A stretch of 13,565 nucleotides of DNA, from positions 1 to 13,565 of the forward strand of contig CAZKTY010000020.1 of the NCBI GenBank assembly GCA_964555825.1, read 5' to 3'. The notes under the pieces are model-generated. The model was not told the origin of the DNA. It saw nothing but the letters and a program-made list of their open reading frames with translations, and did no database searches. Origin of the DNA: CAIRYW01 sp964555825. Its GTDB lineage: Bacteria; Patescibacteriota; Minisyncoccia; Phycocordibacterales; CAIRYW01. Shown here in pieces: positions 12,697 to 13,565 of the stretch (the first letter of the stretch is position 1; every line of letters starts with the position of its first letter). The translations under genes and the position numbers were made by a program.

Positions 12697-13565
12697 AAGG
12701 CTTTAGATTATTCGTGATCCTTTCAGTGATATCAACATTATCATCTGCGATGAATTTTTGTTTCGTAAGCTGTTCAAATATCTGGATATATCTTCTAGAT
12801 AATTCATTTACCATTTCCACAGGAGCGTCAGGTAATACCTTATCCTCATAGGGCTTACTATTCTCTTTGAACCAAATTCTCAAAAATTCTTTATCAAAAT
12901 ACTCTGGATCAAGACCTTGAGATATCCTCTCCTCATAAGTTCCAGCCTGCCAATATCTTGAAGAATCAGGTGTGTGAACTTCATCAATAAGTGTCACTTT
13001 TCCATTCTCATCTAGACCAAACTCATATTTAGTATCCACAAGAATAAGTCCTGCCTCTTTTGCAATTTCTTGACCTCGTACAAATATCTTTATAGCTTTG
13101 TCTGCAACTTCATCCCAAAGTTCCTGCGACAGCATTTTCTCCTCAACTATCTCTTTCGGAGTGACAGGTCTATCATGTTCATCTGATTTTGTAGTTGGAG
13201 TCAGAACCGGCATGTCTAATTTTTGATTTTTCTTCATTCCTTCAGGAAGAACAAATCCTCCGAAATCCCTTTGTCCGTTTTGATAAAGAGTCCACAAAGA
13301 AGTATCTGTTACGCCTGTAATATAACCTCTGACAATAACCTCGATAGGAAAAGGTTTACATTTCTTTGCGACCAATACATTAGGATCTGGAACTTCAATA
13401 ACATGGTTTTGGACAATATCCTTTGTTTTATCGAACCAAAAGGCACTGATCTGATTCAAGACCTGACCTTTATGAGGAATATAAGCAATGATCCTATCAA
13501 ATGATGAATGTCTGTCAGTTGATATCAAGATTATTTTGTCATTCTGAATATATATATCCCTGACC
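12683..13565 (-). CDS. purC: SAICAR synthase, 5' end outside the window
   Basis: Phosphoribosylaminoimidazole-succinocarboxamide synthase, which joins aspartate to CAIR using ATP, giving the SAICAR that PurB then cleaves. At least 293 residues are present; the frame stays open to the window edge, where the first full codons read VRDIY, part of the conserved KVRDIY near the family N-terminus, so only some 10-25 residues should be missing. The TTG at 13528 is an internal leucine codon, not a start. Other marks are STDRHSSFDR, IEVIVRGYITG, DTKYEFG and LIDEVHTPDSSRYW, with the C-terminal segment GLDPEYFDKEFLRIWF. The length and this C-terminal region fit the longer, yeast Ade1-like form and not the roughly 240-residue E. 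coli form. It overlaps purB by 14 nt. Confidence 0.96.
   Translation of the reverse strand, partial: VRDIYIQNDKIILISTDRHSSFDRIIAYIPHKGQVLNQISAFWFDKTKDIVQNHVIEVPDPNVLVAKKCKPFPIEVIVRGYITGVTDTSLWTLYQNGQRDFGGFVLPEGMKKNQKLDMPVLTPTTKSDEHDRPVTPKEIVEEKMLSQELWDEVADKAIKIFVRGQEIAKEAGLILVDTKYEFGLDENGKVTLIDEVHTPDSSRYWQAGTYEERISQGLDPEYFDKEFLRIWFKENSKPYEDKVLPDAPVEMVNELSRRYIQIFEQLTKQKFIADDNVDITERITNNLKPYAIS

Noticed and set aside
1..13565. Reassigned UGA codon as in Gracilibacteria or Absconditabacteria (SR1)
   Set aside because: TGA ends gpmA and metK at the expected protein lengths, and no conserved frame needs an internal TGA read-through.
1..13565. CRISPR array, tRNA, rRNA, insertion sequence or phage genes
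   Set aside because: I found no regularly spaced repeats, cloverleaf-like sequences, transposase/integrase motifs or phage structural proteins on either strand.

Overview
This 13.6 kb window is AT-rich (about one third G+C in the lines I counted). Every gene I can support lies on the minus strand, so transcription runs from high to low coordinates. Genes are short, tightly packed and mostly lack a clear Shine-Dalgarno sequence. TAA, TAG and TGA all end genes, so the standard bacterial code (table 11) fits. Small domain-trimmed enzymes, a secreted coiled-coil protein of a type I associate with Parcubacteria-like genomes, and a stand-alone VKOR-type thioredoxin beside CcdA suggest a member of the Candidate Phyla Radiation (Patescibacteria, perhaps a Parcubacteria/Moranbacteria relative). 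This placement is an inference from gene style; there is no rRNA or ribosomal marker in the window.

In transcription order, the window opens inside purC (running off the right edge), which overlaps purB; together they perform two successive steps of purine synthesis. Next is a single gene (10754-11188) with its own promoter and terminator. It encodes an unrecognised, cysteine-rich 144-residue protein and its DNA is near 48% G+C, far above its surroundings. Then comes metK, preceded by a promoter, a compact SAM-I (S-box) riboswitch aptamer, and an intrinsic terminator whose 5' arm can pair instead with the aptamer's 3' side. This is a complete SAM-sensing transcriptional switch on the gene for SAM synthesis.

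Below metK is a seven-gene run with gaps of 3-19 nt and one 4-nt overlap: a CcdA-like thiol-disulfide membrane protein, an unrecognised helical protein with the same KPMSF motif at both ends, a membrane-anchored CPHC thioredoxin, a D-2-hydroxyacid dehydrogenase, a 2,3-BPG-dependent-type phosphoglycerate mutase, a pyruvate kinase reduced to its barrel domain, and a P1B-type metal ATPase. The run joins envelope thiol redox, lower glycolysis and metal transport.

The last part has two short transcription units. One carries a small membrane-anchored protein and a secreted coiled-coil protein and ends at a strong terminator. The other carries a DedA membrane protein, a family 2 glycosyltransferase and an alpha/beta hydrolase; its extended -10 promoter sits so close to the first ATG that the mRNA may be leaderless.

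The items most worth following up are the riboswitch, the B-domain-less pyruvate kinase, the KPMSF-bracketed protein in the redox operon and the GC-rich orphan gene. I saw no tRNA, rRNA, CRISPR array, transposase or attachment site.
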